From NCBI GenBank assembly GCA_021234535.1, contig CM037840.1, positions 14,525,415 to 14,589,414 of the forward strand: a DNA stretch of 64,000 nt. Direction: 5' to 3'. Position numbers and translations under genes: made by a program. Positions 13,341-23,998 of this stretch are shown one piece after another. The DNA is from Stichopus chloronotus (Eukaryota; Echinodermata; Holothuroidea; Aspidochirotida; Stichopodidae). The notes beneath the pieces were generated by a model, which did no database searches, was not told where the DNA came from, and was given only the letters and a program-made list of their open reading frames with translations. The number at the start of each line of letters is the position of its first letter. Position 1 is the stretch's first letter.

Positions 13341-13516
13341 ATGTGAAGAATCTCTTTCGAGTGAGTTTGATCAATTATAGACCGAAGTTGCCTAAGCGTT
13401 TTCCCTAAATCTTGGTGATATCCTTTCCAGTGACGGCATGATAGGTTTTTGTCTTGCGGAATCTCGCAGTACAATGGCGAGTAAACTTGCTCCTGACTAA
13501 AGTTACAATACGGGCC
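13341..13516 (-). CDS. NXPE-family protein, exon linking the two domains
   Basis: This exon is too short to stand out as an open frame. It is 176 nt: 58 codons plus two bases. The acceptor is TTTTTCAG|GGC (AG at 13,518-13,517) and the donor is AT|GTGAGT (GT at 13,340-13,339). The translation begins GPYCNFSQEQVYSPLYCE and continues through NLSCRHWKGYHQDLGK to KEILH. Its cysteines and Trp suit the cysteine-rich linker between neurexophilin-like and esterase domains. The phases match both neighbours exactly (0 on the 5' side, 2 on the 3' side), which is the main support. NLS is an N-glycosylation sequon. Confidence 0.85.
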
Positions 13517-13732
13517 CTGAAAAACATCAGACGACAGAAATTGAGAAGATAGAATGAATGGTTAGATGGACCATTGAATGTATAGTTAGAGTGATAGATG
13601 CGCTAATACAGTGTCTTCTATTTGAGAGTTTATGTGTTATCCTACATGTGTAGGATTTCGAATATTTGTACGCCACTTGTGCAGTTGTGAAAACTGAAAA
13701 CCCTTTCATCACAGACATGGGTACAAACCTAC

Positions 13733-14275
13733 CTTTGGAGGGCTCACAGAGCAAGAGACATTTTCTGAATGTCTAACTCCAGTATCATCTACCATCTCGA
13801 ATTCCCCAGTGCAACCATATGCGTAAGCCCTCTCTCCGTGTAAGCTTGGTTTAAAGAGGGGGATCGCCTCGGCCGGGTGTACCAGTAGGATCTCGATATG
13901 CATCACCCCTTCCCACACCAAGGGAAGTGACGCCAGGTAAGTCCCGTTACGGTAATCGACAAATTTATCCGCGATGACTGCCGCATACGGCATTCTAGAG
14001 AATAGCTTTACCCTCAGGAAGTCGTCACCGTATAGCTTCGATCTGTTCAGATGATCTCTGGCCTCGATACGAACGAGTAATCTGTCACATAAAGCGTACC
14101 GTTCTTTGCGGTTTACAAGAGTGACTATGGTAAAGTTAGGACTGGTAACATTTTCAAATTGAAGAGTTTCCATCGGCACTTGGTTCTTAGAAGTGACTGG
14201 CGGGAACCACTCAGACCAATCAGGACTGATGACGTCAGGTGAACACGTCACAGGGTGGTACGCTTCCTTTGAACG
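13733..14275 (-). CDS. NXPE-family protein, neurexophilin-like domain exon
   Basis: The exon is exactly 181 codons, phase 0 at both ends. The acceptor is TTTTTACAG|CGT (AG at 14,277-14,276) and the donor is AAG|GTAGGT (GT at 13,732-13,731). The protein shows the beta-rich, Ig-like neurexophilin/NXPE N-terminal pattern: FTIVTLVNRKERYALCDRLLVRIEARD, then a DDFLRVKLFS segment, DYRNGTYLASLPLVWEGVMHIEILLVHPAEA and a late YGCTGEFEM stretch. Sequons NVT, NFT, NRS, NGT and NVS fit a lumenal glycoprotein. In the family this domain precedes the PC-esterase domain, as it does here. Confidence 0.88.
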
Positions 14276-14826
14276 CTGTAAAAATAAAGAAAAAAAATCA
14301 TATTTTGACAATTAGTCCATAACAATATCAGTTTCGGTGTGGCCGTCAGGTACGCTAAAGATCTACCTTAGGTTAGACGTTGTGATCATTTCACAATTGC
14401 TTCTGCTACGTTAATACTCCTCAATACTTTTCCTCATTGACTACTGTAATTATATGCTTTATCTTAATGTCTGGAAATAGCCTGGAAGTTTGGAAGCACA
14501 CATGGAGAAAATAATTGTTGGCTATTTCAGACGATCTATAATATTACATATAATTAAATAGAAATGAACGTCAAGCGTAGACTAAAAGAACATCAATGCA
14601 AACAATAGACATGAATAATTCTAAAATTTTACTAAAAAAAATACCAGTCAGTGGTCACTCTGTCTTCTTCTATATGAAAGATGATTTTTTTTCTTAATAT
14701 TGATGCAACCTTTCAAACTCATCAATGTAGCTGTCCTCTTTGAACGTTAAACATTTTTATTAACACTTGTAAAATGTCGGCATCGAAGGAAACCGCCTGT
14801 TGATGAATTCATTCATAATTTTAAAT

Positions 14827-14849
14827 ATGCTGTTCAGGTTGAACAGCAT
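14827..14849. repeat. Short perfect hairpin
   Basis: Arms ATGCTGTTCA and TGAACAGCAT (10 bp, perfect) surround a 3 nt loop. It is intronic and has no known function. Confidence 0.7.
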
Positions 14850-15401
14850 GATTTCATTACTCAACCAAAAGAAACACTTACATTACATATTCTGAAATCA
14901 CAAATGCGTTGTTTAACTGTAATGAACATTTCGTGTTTATAGTTTGGATAGAATGAGCAATATGTAAACATGGTTAAAGAAAAAAACTCATCACCCCAGA
15001 CAGTTTCAATTTTCCCAACCACCCACCTCTAGTCCCTCCCTCAGCCTGTCTTAAATTTCTCGACATGTGTAATCAAAACAATGGGTCCCTGTGTACGCTG
15101 TGTAATACAAGCTGCTCTGCATCTTTCGAAATAATCTTGAAAACATATATGAAACATAACAAAAGCAAAGAGAGAGAGAGAGAGAAAAAGTCGGGGAATG
15201 CAGAAATGCATTGCGATTTCGATGATTGAACCCGGATTAACTTAAACGTTATTCACGGCACTATAGCTCATCACATTAGCATATCGCACAACTGGTTCAA
15301 CTCTATTTTGTAACGTATCCAACATGACGTTGCTATTTTGACGGTTTTCTTTGCCAAGAGTAAATAGCGCGAGCGCAAGCCACATTAGGCACATATAGTT
15401 C

Positions 15402-15690
15402 GGCCAACGCCAACGTTGGCAGCTGTCGCTATCACTTAACAAGCATTGTGTTGGTTGACTAACATTGGCGTAAGATTGGGCCAACGTGAGACAGCCAACC
15501 GTTGGCCAGAGAACATCGGCCCGACGTTGTACTAATGTAATACAACCGACCGTTGACAAGTGTACATGAGACTATAGTGATGGACCAACGTTACCTAACC
15601 AACCGTTGGGCCATGTGTACATTGGACCAGGGATGTGTTGTACACAGAGCTGTTGAGCGGTATATTGGCCCAACGTTGGACCAACGTAAG
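15402..15690. repeat. Palindromic CCAACGTTGG repeat cluster 1
   Basis: Many variants of the self-complementary word CCAACGTTGG occur (GGCCAACGCCAACGTTGGC, GGCCCAACGTTGGACCAACGT, CAACCGTTGGCCAG). They are irregularly spaced by roughly 20-40 bp and often followed by an (A/T)CATTGG-like word. Because each unit is its own reverse complement, the cluster has no strand. A second cluster lies about 0.9 kb to the right. Confidence 0.7.
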
Positions 15691-16283
15691 AGAACTTGAG
15701 CTCATGAATATTCATAACTGTCATTGCATCAGCAAAATTAATATGGTTAAATGTAATTGATCAATAATTGCAGGTCAATTAAAAGACTAATAGGTTAGTT
15801 AATCGAATATAGTGTTGATCTAATACACACTTGACATGAGGAAACTGGTTTTGAATAAACATCGTTGATTTTGTCTTTAGTCAATAATCACAGGGGTTGT
15901 GATCATACTGTGTATGTTGTGATTATTTTTGTATTGATAAATGTTTAGCCCTCTTTAACACCAAGCACGGTGACCACAATAGATTGCTTACGTGGAGAGT
16001 GATCTGAAAGAACCCTACCGTGTCGGGAAAGATTATGTTTATGGCCCGTTCATACAGGGCCCTGGGAATCACATACTTTAGTGGGTATTTAGACATTGTA
16101 CGTTACACTTAGCAGGTTTACATTTACAAAGGCCTGGTGTTGAAAAGTGAGTGAACGTTGGAAAATCATTTTTTTACATTCAGTGCCTGCATACTGATAG
16201 AGGGGCCTATTTTGCAGGATGTTTAGAAAGAACCAGTGGGTCTAACGTTATTGCTACCACCTTTTGCATTAACATGCTATGTG

Positions 16284-16406
16284 TTGGTCCAACGTTGCCA
16301 AAATTTGGTTGAGATGGCCGTTGGCAATTCGTTGCCCCAACTTCCGGCTAACGAGCATCCAATGTTGGCCAACGTTATTTGCCAACGTTGGCCAACACAT
16401 GTTTGC
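16284..16406. repeat. Palindromic CCAACGTTGG repeat cluster 2
   Basis: The same words as cluster 1 occur, such as GGTCCAACGTTGCC, CCAATGTTGGCCAACGTT and GCCAACGTTGGCCAACACATG. The two clusters may be ends or fragments of one element about 1 kb long (15.4-16.4 kb). Confidence 0.7.
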
Positions 16407-16787
16407 TGTCTGGGTACCTCCGTCCTGAACCAAAAAACATGTACCAGTGTAAAATAGACCTGATAAAAAGCTACATAGGAAGTATGTGTACAATAACTGA
16501 CTGAGTCGTTCAATGAGTTCAAGAAATATTGCATTATGAATGAGTTAAAGGAATATTCCATTAATTAGAATGAGTTCAAGAAAAGTCAAGCGTCAAACAA
16601 AAGAGTATCCAGCCAAAATTCGGTTATGCACTTATCTACATAATACAATATGTGCAAAGCAAAGAATAGGATCATGGCAGACACTAAAATAGTCATGAGA
16701 CATGTCTATGCTCCTCCCTTCGCGACACATATAATGCACGTCATCACATAGTGTCCCTATAATTACATTTGACCTTATGAGAAACGA

Positions 16788-16899
<112 letters not shown>

Positions 16900-17087
16900 A
16901 GGTCAGCCAATGCCTTGCAAGATAGGGGTTTTCAAAGGATTCTGTAATTTGGCCAAAGTGGCAATTGGTCTCTACTTAAAGTAGCTTCTTGTAGCTTCTT
17001 GTACTTGTGTGACACTTACGTATCAAAATGACTTAAGCCAACCTGATCTTTTGTAAAATATTGTGTTTACAAGCAAGTGTCGTACAT

Positions 17088-17102
17088 ACACACACACACA
17101 CA
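17088..17102. repeat. Short (CA)n tract
   Basis: About seven CA repeats, followed by imperfect CACTCACAGACAGACA. Confidence 0.8.
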
Positions 17103-17278
17103 CTCACAGACAGACATACGCCAACCTGACTGCATAGGTTACGATTACTATCGAAGTAAAAAAAAACATGAAACGAAATAAAGACGATGCTGTTCTGAAA
17201 ATCCTCTTTTCGTTATCTCAGACAATTTTGAAAGTGACTAAGTTCTTTCTTTAAACAATAATTAGAAATTGCTCTCAC

Positions 17279-17455
17279 ATTTTCCGTCAGACTGGACTCC
17301 TCGGCGGAAAGAGCCACCTGGCGGTGTCGAAGATAGCTGTCCACTTTATGTTGGTCGATAACGTTCTTCTTGATATCGGTGATATTAATATTGAAAAACC
17401 ACAGTAGGAAGAAGACAGCCAATCCATCGAGCAATATGAACCAAACGTTACCCAC
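17279..17455 (-). CDS. NXPE-family protein, probable signal-anchor exon (5' end unresolved)
   Basis: An open stretch encodes a hydrophobic segment, VWFILLDGLAVFFLLWFF, then NINITDIKKNVI and a charged stem ending SAEESSLTEN. It suits the N-terminal type II membrane anchor and stem of a Golgi NXPE protein. A good donor, AAT|GTGAGA (GT at 17,278-17,277), ends the exon in phase 0. That is exactly the phase needed to join the exon at 14,275. No in-frame ATG precedes the hydrophobic segment; the frame stays open upstream into an A13 tract near 17,471-17,483. The initiator codon must therefore lie in an exon further right, or the A tract hides an indel. The right boundary given is only the first part that looks coding. 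Confidence 0.6.
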
Positions 17456-18700
17456 TCGATTATTCAGTTGTATTTTTTTTTTTTTGGCTGTTATTCAGTT
17501 TGGTGTCGTTTTTTGGTTTGCCCTGTGTTTATGTAAGAACTTTTCACCCAGTCAGGTCGTATGGAGACGCTAATTGAGAATCCGCCTATCGAAAAGGCTA
17601 AGCTTGTGCCAGGGAAGCGTTGATCGACCTACGCGGGTTCAGGGGAATCTGCTTGCCACGGTGTGTACCGAACGAAACTAATACAAAGAATGTCACGGAG
17701 AGCTACATCGGGTTTTTCTTTTCATTGCGTTCATTCAGTTAGGGTAAGTGTAAGTATCGAGTACAACGACTACTCCAGTGACCCACTTCATACCCTAGAA
17801 TAAAAACAAAACCGATAAAAGAAGCCCCAAACTACGAAAATCAGCAAAGTTCTTTCATCGGGAATTTTAAAACGAAACTCCAAAAGAGCTCTGGTCGAGT
17901 GGTACAGGCTTGCTTAATATATCAGTTTTATTACATGAGCACCCTAATTTCAGTCAAAGGACGAAGACACAATGCGGTAAATTGTTGTTGTTACATGCTA
18001 TTACATGCACAAATAGCAGCCTTTTTCTTTCAAATTATTCAGAGTTATCAAGAGGCTGGTGTGGTTGTTTAAAACGCCTTCTATGAAATGATTTATGCTC
18101 CGTTTTGTTAAACAGCATCAAAGTGTCATTGGTACATATATTTGAGTTGATGTGAAAAAATGAATGATTCCAGAAGAAACTTTGATAAAAGTGATATTCT
18201 GACATTCTGATGCCACTGTCCATTAATGACTTACTTGTGGAACATATTTTTTTCTAACGTCACTTATATGTCATCATCTGAAGTACTTTCTCCCCACACT
18301 CCACATGAATTATCCTCGGAGGAGGAGCAAAATAATCAGTTCATATAAGTTCAGGACTTGAAGACATTTGTTAACAATTACAAAAAAAAAAGAGGTGTTA
18401 CCAACGGCAATAATACACATTCCACTGCAGGTAAATATGTAGCCAGGCCTGCAGCCGGGGGGTCGGGGGATTCGTACGAACACCCCTCCTCTGCCCAGAC
18501 CAATTTTTTTTTTAATGGAGTGTTGACGTTTGCCAGGGCAAATTGTCAATTTGCACGAAATGCACAAAAATGCATATTTAAATCACTTTTCAACGACAGT
18601 GAGTGCCACCAGGACCATGGAGTACAATATTGACATATATGCATCCGCTGAGCTGAGGGCAACACGGGAAAATCCAGTTTCTTGTTCCATCAGTTCTGTG
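17456..18700. other. Gene-free stretch right of the NXPE gene
   Basis: If the NXPE gene has one more 5' exon or its promoter here, I could not identify it. The stretch is AT-rich with poly-A/T tracts. A GC-rich block at about 18,425-18,515 (AGGCCTGCAGCCGGGGGGTC) looks like repetitive DNA leading into the hAT relic. Confidence 0.45.
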
Positions 18701-18705
18701 CAGCA

Positions 18706-18996
18706 AAGACATTTGTCAGAAGCTTGAAACTCGGTGATAGACAGCTTTATCCAAATGTACATGAACTGCTGAGCATCGGAGCAACCATGCCAGTAACAAG
18801 CTCAGAGTGTGAACGCAATTTCAGCGTGATGCGAAGATTAGGCTTACCTACCTGAGGGCTTCCACGACAGAGCCTAGCTCGTCTCCCTGCTGTTGCTATG
18901 ATGCACATACATTATGATATGAACATTGACCTGAGCGTGGTGGTAAACCTGTTTGCAAGATATCACCCTGAGAAGCTGAGGAAAGTACATCCCTTA
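18706..18996 (+). pseudogene. Decayed hAT transposase C-terminus
   Basis: The conceptual translation reads KTFVRSLKLGDRQLYPN, then LLSIGATMPVTSSECERNFS at about 18,765-18,825, VMRRL, and later RLPAVAMMHIHYDMNID with a short tail. This is the hAT C-terminal dimerisation signature (PVTSAECERxFSxxxxIKTYLR...RLxxLAxxxIH). There is an in-frame TGA at 18,853-18,855. The expected TYLRAST segment is found in another frame (near 18,847-18,870), so there are frameshifts on both sides of it. The upstream DNA-binding and catalytic parts are missing or unrecognisable. It is a dead transposon fragment and may be the source of other repeats nearby. Confidence 0.8.
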
Positions 18997-18999
18997 CTC

Positions 19000-19876
19000 A
19001 GTGGGGGCACCAGGACATGAAATCTTGGGGTGGGAGGGGGTATTGGAGGGCAAACCCAATTTCTAGGTGGAAGGGAGGCAACTACATGTGCCTCATTTTG
19101 AGGGTAAAATGGCAAATTCGCAACATTTCCACGTAATCTGGAAGGCTACTGTGGGGCGGGGGTGGAGCTGGGCAACACTCTCAAACCAATTGAAGTTTGC
19201 CATGATATGTGCTTCTGTGAAATGAACCATCTATATAATCACAGTAGCCACTTTAGTTTTTATGAGACTGGATCATGTGTTTTTTCCTTCATTCGCAATA
19301 GGCTGTAAGGAAAGATACGTGTTCATGATGAGCACCTATCTAGTGGCGGCGATGAAAAATGAAAAGTGGGGGGGGGGGGGGAGAGCTATGTTCAGCCCCC
19401 AATATTTTTCCAAGTTTTCCAAGAAGCAAGGAGAATTTCGAAATGAGGGCTAAACTTCCTCTTGCTTAAAACACTCGGGAAGTGCCGTTTCCGGCCATCA
19501 GGGGGTTTTGAAAAGCAGACGATTTTCTTGTGCGCTCAGTGCCAACTGATGGTGGCGCTCCGCTTGGATAGTCGACGAACCCACCCCCCCCCCCCCTGGT
19601 AAAAGCTGGCTAAGGGCCTGATGAAGCTTCTATGTCTTGTTTCAAGTTCTTTGAAGGGGGTTTGAGAGTTCAACCACGTTATTCTGATCCGTTGCATGAA
19701 TGAAGCCGATGCACAATTCGGATTACCCCTTACTGGCAAACAGTGACGAGTTACTTGACCTTGGAAAATTGTTCAGCAGAAGTTCCCAGTTTATGGATAG
19801 AGGCATGGAATTAACGTTGTTTTCGTGAAGGTTTAATTTCGTTCTTGTTTCGGTCACTTAGGGTTACATATGCTTT
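19000..19876. other. Gene-free stretch with G/C homopolymers
   Basis: G-rich, low-complexity DNA directly follows the hAT relic (for example 19,027-19,050), with a G12 run near 19,370 and a C14 run near 19,584. A 'ccaactgatggtggcgctc' word near 19,541 matches one near 10,444. No coding sequence is supported. Confidence 0.5.
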
Positions 19877-19911
19877 GTATCTCGCAGAAGTCGTTAACTT
19901 CTACGAGATAC
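19877..19911. repeat. Inverted repeat with 15 bp arms
   Basis: GTATCTCGCAGAAGT (19,877-19,891) pairs with ACTTCTACGAGATAC (19,897-19,911) across a 5 nt loop, with one mismatch that would be a G:U wobble in RNA. It stands close to a second inverted repeat at 19,954-20,001. Confidence 0.8.
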
Positions 19912-19953
19912 TAAACATACTTCTTCGATTGTATTTAGTCATCCACCTGTGAT

Positions 19954-20001
19954 TGACCGTGGTTTAACAGAGTTGGGTTACCGGTGATTAACCCACGGTC
20001 A
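19954..20001. repeat. Inverted repeat with 14 bp arms
   Basis: TGACCGTGGTTTAA (19,954-19,967) and TTAACCCACGGTCA (19,988-20,001) are inverted copies with one mismatch and a 20 nt spacer. Together with the preceding hairpin it may be part of a small palindromic element. Confidence 0.75.
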
Positions 20002-22263
20002 CCTGACTGAAATGGGCCAATAGGAGTTGAGGATTCTTTTCCAAGTATGTATGAACTCTCTATAATCTACTTTCGATTTTCATGATCAGAATGTTGTGAT
20101 CTAAGTCAATATGATCACCGGGAAATACACTCACATTCCCGACACAGTCACGGGAGCGTTGAGTTGGCGTATTAATATCCGATTCCAGAAGACGTGAGCC
20201 TAGGGTGCATCGAGGTGTCAAGGGTAACGAACTGGGTATCCACACCACCGCGTGCTGATAAGTATGGGGTGCTGCCTCTCAGCAAAACTTACCATTTCCA
20301 TCTTTCAATATTTGATACCAAAACCTGAAAGGCGGTCTTTCTCCACTTTGGTATTAGACTTTTCTCGACAATTCCACGTCATTTTAGTTTGGTATGATGA
20401 GACATTTTGTTTTTTCGCTGTTCTTCTCGTCAATGCCCTAATAACCAGTTTGGTCAGAGGTAGGACCAAGCACTCGAATGACGTTGATTTTGACAGGCTT
20501 TTTCTATTTTTTTAACCAACCGTTGGGAAACAGACCAGATACCCATCAGGGACAAAAAAAAATATTGTTTTTCAACAATATGCAGACTCAATTCTTGTGT
20601 TAGTCCACTTTAGAGTAAAGAAAAAACTCATGATCTGTCTCTGCTGTGTCCATTTGTCCTAATTACCTTGGCTCACAACACCTTCAATATTCACATTCAT
20701 CCATGTAACTGTTTTTTTTTCCTCCTCAGAAAGGGTTTTCACATTTCATAATCCTATTTTCTTCTTCCGTTCTCATAGCTGTTGCATCAGCATGCATGTG
20801 ATATCCCTCAGGCCTAAAAGCCTCATGACGTCACTCATTACTGACGGGGAGGACATGCATGGTGCAGTGGCAGTATGACCATGGAGATATTGTATGACTA
20901 TGGTATGACCGGCATCTCAAGTGGAGGCCTAAACGTAGGTTCCTACAGTGACCACCCAAAGAAATTTAGGTCCATAAGGGTACTGCATGCATGTATGCAC
21001 TATATTATAATCTGCGATATTTCTAAAAATGGCTGCCGTGAAGAAATGCCTCAGTAGAGGGTATGACTGTATGGCAGAGGATACTACCTAAAATCACTAT
21101 ATCACAATACGGGAAGTGACAGAAAACACCAGACTTGTTGGTGACGGAAAAGTTCATCCCAGAAAATTGCGAATTGATGCCATTTTCTTTACCCTTTTCC
21201 GCCTTTACGTGACGTTCAATAAACGATGTATTTTAATTTCCAACTGAGTTACCCAATCATTGTCCGCTCTTTGAAGATCGCATATAGTCATGCTGATATA
21301 AACAAAATAACAATCGATTGGATTAATTACAAGTTCATTGATTTAATCTTCTTTTTTTTTGAATGGCTCTGTACATGGCCTTTGCTATATATTCTTGGTT
21401 GTGACTCCTCACAATTTTAAAATGTTTTTCAAGTAGTAACCATTCACGTGCCACGTCACTCTTTACCAAGGACGATTTTTGAACTGTTTTTTTTTTTTTT
21501 TTTTTTTTCAGGACGGCTACACCTCTCTGTTCCAGGCGGACAGTCTCGAGGAGTTCCATGAGCGAGTTGGAGGGGCTATTTGGAAATCTGCTAGATGACG
21601 CTATTTACGAATCTGGCGATACATGTTGTTATTTGTGCATACTGTTACACGATGTTGGGTGGAAACATGTCTTAACATGTCTAAAATGACGGCAAGCTTT
21701 CTTTTCGATGAAAATGTTCGACAAGTAACATGTTTAACTGACAAACTTGACACAGTGGGTGAAATATGGGGAGTAGCGAGAGAATCTGACAGCCCCTTTT
21801 TAAAATAGAGTGTGCATCCTCTATTGTCAACTTCGACAACAACGCTCCACAGTGTTGCCAGGAAGTGAAATTGGCTGTAAAGTTTGAGACGGGGTTAAGT
21901 TAAATGATAAGTAATGTCACTCAGTTTGATGAAGAGACTATGGAAGCTATATGTTGGTTATTGGATAATGTTCTGAAGACAGATCACTTGGAGGTAAAAT
22001 CGTGATTATCTTAGTATAGTCACAGCGTAGTTGAGGCAGCTTTCGCAATTGCTGCCACTTTTAAAGAAGCATTGGTAGTTGTGAAATAGGTAACATACTA
22101 GAGAGCATTTTGCACTTTTTTTTCCACAGCAATGAGAAGCATACATACTTAACAAATTTGTGGTAAAAATGGTACGCTAATAACAAATTCTTTTAGAAAG
22201 TGCCCCAGTAGATAGAAGAACTTTTGATTTTTTTTTTTTACTTTATCTTATGCTGAAGTTGTT

Positions 22264-22380
22264 TGATCGAAAGTTATGTCATCAATGCTTACCTGGACTC
22301 TGCAGGTAGACGTTGATGGCCTTCAACCGACAACATTCCTGCTGCAAAGTTAGGGAGAGGCATAGACCACATACTCAAGC
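22264..22380 (+). repeat. Direct repeat, copy 1
   Basis: Landmarks: 'atcgaaagttatgtcatcaatg', 'ttacctggactctgcaggtag', 'gatggccttcaaccgacaac', 'attcctgctgcaaagttagg', 'gagaggcatagaccacatac'. The same order recurs at 23,881-23,998 with substitutions throughout (clearly homologous by eye, with several mismatches per 20 bp). Confidence 0.75.
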
Positions 22381-23880
22381 AAATTATCTTTCGGCTTCAA
22401 CATAAGGAAAATTCCAAAATTAACGGTGCGTGCGCGACAGAAAATTTCATTTGCAACCCTCATTCCAGTCAACTACTCCTTAAACAATTGACTCGCTCAG
22501 CCTACAACACTTTGAAAGGTTTACGCCGACAAACTGTTTTCAGAGCAGGTAGTTCAAAACTGGAAACGACTGTCTAACTTATTCAAATGAAGACATTCAG
22601 GCTTCTCGTAAGACTATAAGAAGAGTTGGCATACAAATGAGCAGAAGAGGCAGAAGTCTATTTTTTAAAAAAACTAGAAATTTTCGGAGGTTTCCTGATA
22701 TAGCCAATTATGGGTTCTTCTTCATATTTTGATGTACAACCTAAGTGTGATAGTGTTATACGAATCACCGAGTGTGGAAAGACCGCATTACCATGGATTT
22801 CCCAGATGACTGGCGATGTTGGTGCAGTGGAGAACAGAAGTCTAACTGTGACTGTAACAGACGACAACTGCCACATTGTATTTACTTTCTAATTCCGTAT
22901 AAGCCCTGATAGAAATGTCAAGAACAATACAAAAGACAGATGACTGTCTGACTTGGTGGCGTAAACCTAGTTCAAAGTGATGTATCTCCTTCTCTGTAGC
23001 AACTCGCTGATTCAACGGTGACGGGGAGGGGTAGTTGGTGGGGACACGGACATGAACGCCGCCCTAACATATTGTTTATAGAATTAGCCTATACCCACGT
23101 GCACAGGAACAAAATCTTTTCAGAAGACAAATTAACTACACATACGTACACCTTCACTGCATCGAAGCACATCTCAGGGCATTTCTGAATGCAGTTATAG
23201 TCCTTTCTATAAAGGGAGAGTCCTGGTTAGGTACCTCCGTGAAATTACCTTTATATATCTTAAGCGGGTTGTGTGCGATGTAAGGAATCTTGATCCAGTG
23301 TGCTTCGCTAATTTCTCCCCGAGGTGATGACATGCGCAATCAAACAGAGAATGAGCACGTAATTCATTGGTATGGGAGAACAGTCTTGTGATACCGTAGA
23401 AGCTACCGAGAAAAATCAGTCTTGAAAGCAAGATCAGTCGAGATGGATCAGTCTTGTGACTGCGGTTGACACTGCATTGAGGGACAACTGACAAGCTTGC
23501 AATGTCAATTATATTTAGAGATATTTGGTGAACTTGTTCTCTACGTTGGCTATATTTAAGGTAAATCAATTTTCTGATGGCGGTTATGATAAGGGATGAG
23601 AAACTTGTGGTGGTCGTTATATTTACTGGATATCGTGCAACCTTAAAGAAGGATAGCTAGTTGTGATAAATATCTTACATAACATGTAACATTTTCTTAT
23701 AAAGTGGGTACAAGAATACCCTCTTAAAAGTTTTGAGCGAAAAAATGATTTGCCAATGGGAAATTCAATCAGAAAGCGCCCTGGCACTGGTGGCAAAGAA
23801 AGAAAAAAAAAGTTAATTTTACTTATGTTGACATCCCATAGATAACATTGTCTTGTCCCATTGCTTGTACATAAAATCCT

Positions 23881-23998
23881 GATCGGTCAAAGGTCATCGA
23901 TGTTTACCTACACTCTGAAGGTAAACACTGATGACCATCAACCAACAACATTCCTTCTACAAAGCTATGGAGAGGCACCCAACACATGCTCATGAATA
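23881..23998 (+). repeat. Direct repeat, copy 2
   Basis: Landmarks parallel to copy 1: 'gtcaaaggtcatcgatg', 'tttacctacactctgaaggta', 'gatgaccatcaaccaacaac', 'attccttctacaaagctatgg', 'agaggcacccaacacatgct'. It is either a dispersed family or an old tandem duplication 1.6 kb apart. Confidence 0.75.
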
